Assembly (NCBI GenBank): GCA_003725745.1
Contig: RHDP01000001.1
Location: 3,005,501-3,069,500 of the forward strand
Direction of reading: 5' to 3'
Length of the DNA: 64,000 nucleotides
DNA from: Streptomyces sp. I6
GTDB lineage: Bacteria; Actinomycetota; Actinomycetes; Streptomycetales; Streptomycetaceae
The notes beneath the pieces were generated by a model. The model had not been told where the DNA came from. It searched no databases and saw only the letters and a list, made by a program, of their open reading frames with translations. A program made the translations under genes and the position numbers. This document shows, one piece after another, positions 63,679-64,000 of the stretch. Every line of letters starts with the position of its first letter. Position 1 is the first letter of the stretch.

Positions 63679-64000
63679 TCAGCCGGTCAGCGGAACGTTC
63701 CTGCCCGAGACGGTGATGACGAGGCCGTTCTCCTCCGCCTGCACCTTCTCCAGCTCCATCCCCTGCGGCAGGCCGCTGATCTCGCGGTCGAAGTCGGTCT
63801 TCTGCCGGATGAGGTTCTCGAGCATCGGTATGCCCTCCCCGGGCACCTCGTCGGCCCGCACCCTGATCGTGTCGCCGTCGACCAGGCTGACCGTGGAGAC
63901 CACCCCGCGCGACAGCGTCCGGCCGGCGATGTCGACCGAGCCGGTGACCTTCACCTTGCCGTCCCCGCCGTACGCCAGTGTGACGTCCTCGTCGGCCGCC
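63679..64000 (-). CDS. DUF2993 (LmeA-like) protein, partial at window edge
   Basis: The last 106 codons are visible; the frame stays open to the window end. DVTLAYGGDGKVKVTGSVDI and GRTLSRGVVSTVSLVDGDTI form repeated strands as in LmeA-like phospholipid-binding proteins, ending SGRNVPLTG. Confidence 0.75.
   Translation of the reverse strand, partial: AADEDVTLAYGGDGKVKVTGSVDIAGRTLSRGVVSTVSLVDGDTIRVRADEVPGEGIPMLENLIRQKTDFDREISGLPQGMELEKVQAEENGLVITVSGRNVPLTG

Overview
The window is high-GC (about 72%) actinobacterial chromosome, almost certainly Streptomyces. It has MsiK, PhoR/PhoP/PhoU, CarD, IspD/IspF, MshA, the nickel regulator Nur, the WhiG anti-sigma factor RsiG, GTG starts, and a gene order matching, from memory, the SCO4240 to SCO4160 part of the S. 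coelicolor chromosome. No database was searched; family names rest on motifs and recall.

Layout. 1-9352: flavin reductase, ArfB-type ribosome rescue hydrolase, TerD-like protein, lipoprotein M1 peptidase, pentapeptide-repeat protein, alpha/beta hydrolase, FAD oxidoreductase, secreted protein and tRNA-Thr(TGT). 9533-27120: msiK, nucleotidyltransferase, DoxX protein, rlmB, cysS, F420/PPOX protein, ispF-ispD, carD, a lipoprotein, then the phosphate locus phoP-phoR with phoU divergent across a PHO box. 27121-39482: a 12.3 kb integrated conjugative element of the actinomycete (pSAM2/AICE) type. 39464-63999: gpm-ybjN-mshA, a methyltransferase, an NlpC/P60 hydrolase, a response-regulator/PP2C protein, an XRE/HBHA-like/DUF2516 trio, a penicillin-binding protein beside an IS701 remnant, then rsiG, dtd, ygfZ, nur, and a sulfurtransferase operon behind a cysteine-type leader peptide.

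The element is the accessory part and the main point of interest. It sits in the 3' end of the phosphoglycerate mutase gene. A 19-bp core is duplicated at both ends. The terminator region inside the right end is homologous in layout to the displaced native gpm terminator, so the element rebuilds both the gpm 3' end and its terminator. It carries RepSA-type replication initiator, Xis, Int, an FtsK/TraB translocase, Spd-type spread proteins, a KorSA-like GntR repressor and a Pif-like Nudix protein. A shared operator (consensus ACTCGTCTAGACGAGT) recurs at five promoters. Downstream of int are four parS-like sites (one a perfect 16/16 match) in about 180 bp. The left end carries two unrecognised cargo genes, one AT-richer and with an R-x4-H motif like HEPN ribonucleases. 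A structured noncoding segment separates cargo from the regulatory module.

Sequence quality matters when reading this annotation. At least twelve conserved-gene reading frames (in ten genes) are broken by the loss of one base in a short G or C run, and each becomes an intact, normal-length protein when one base is restored. These are far more likely consensus errors than real pseudogenes, so I give such genes as single CDSs and note the break.
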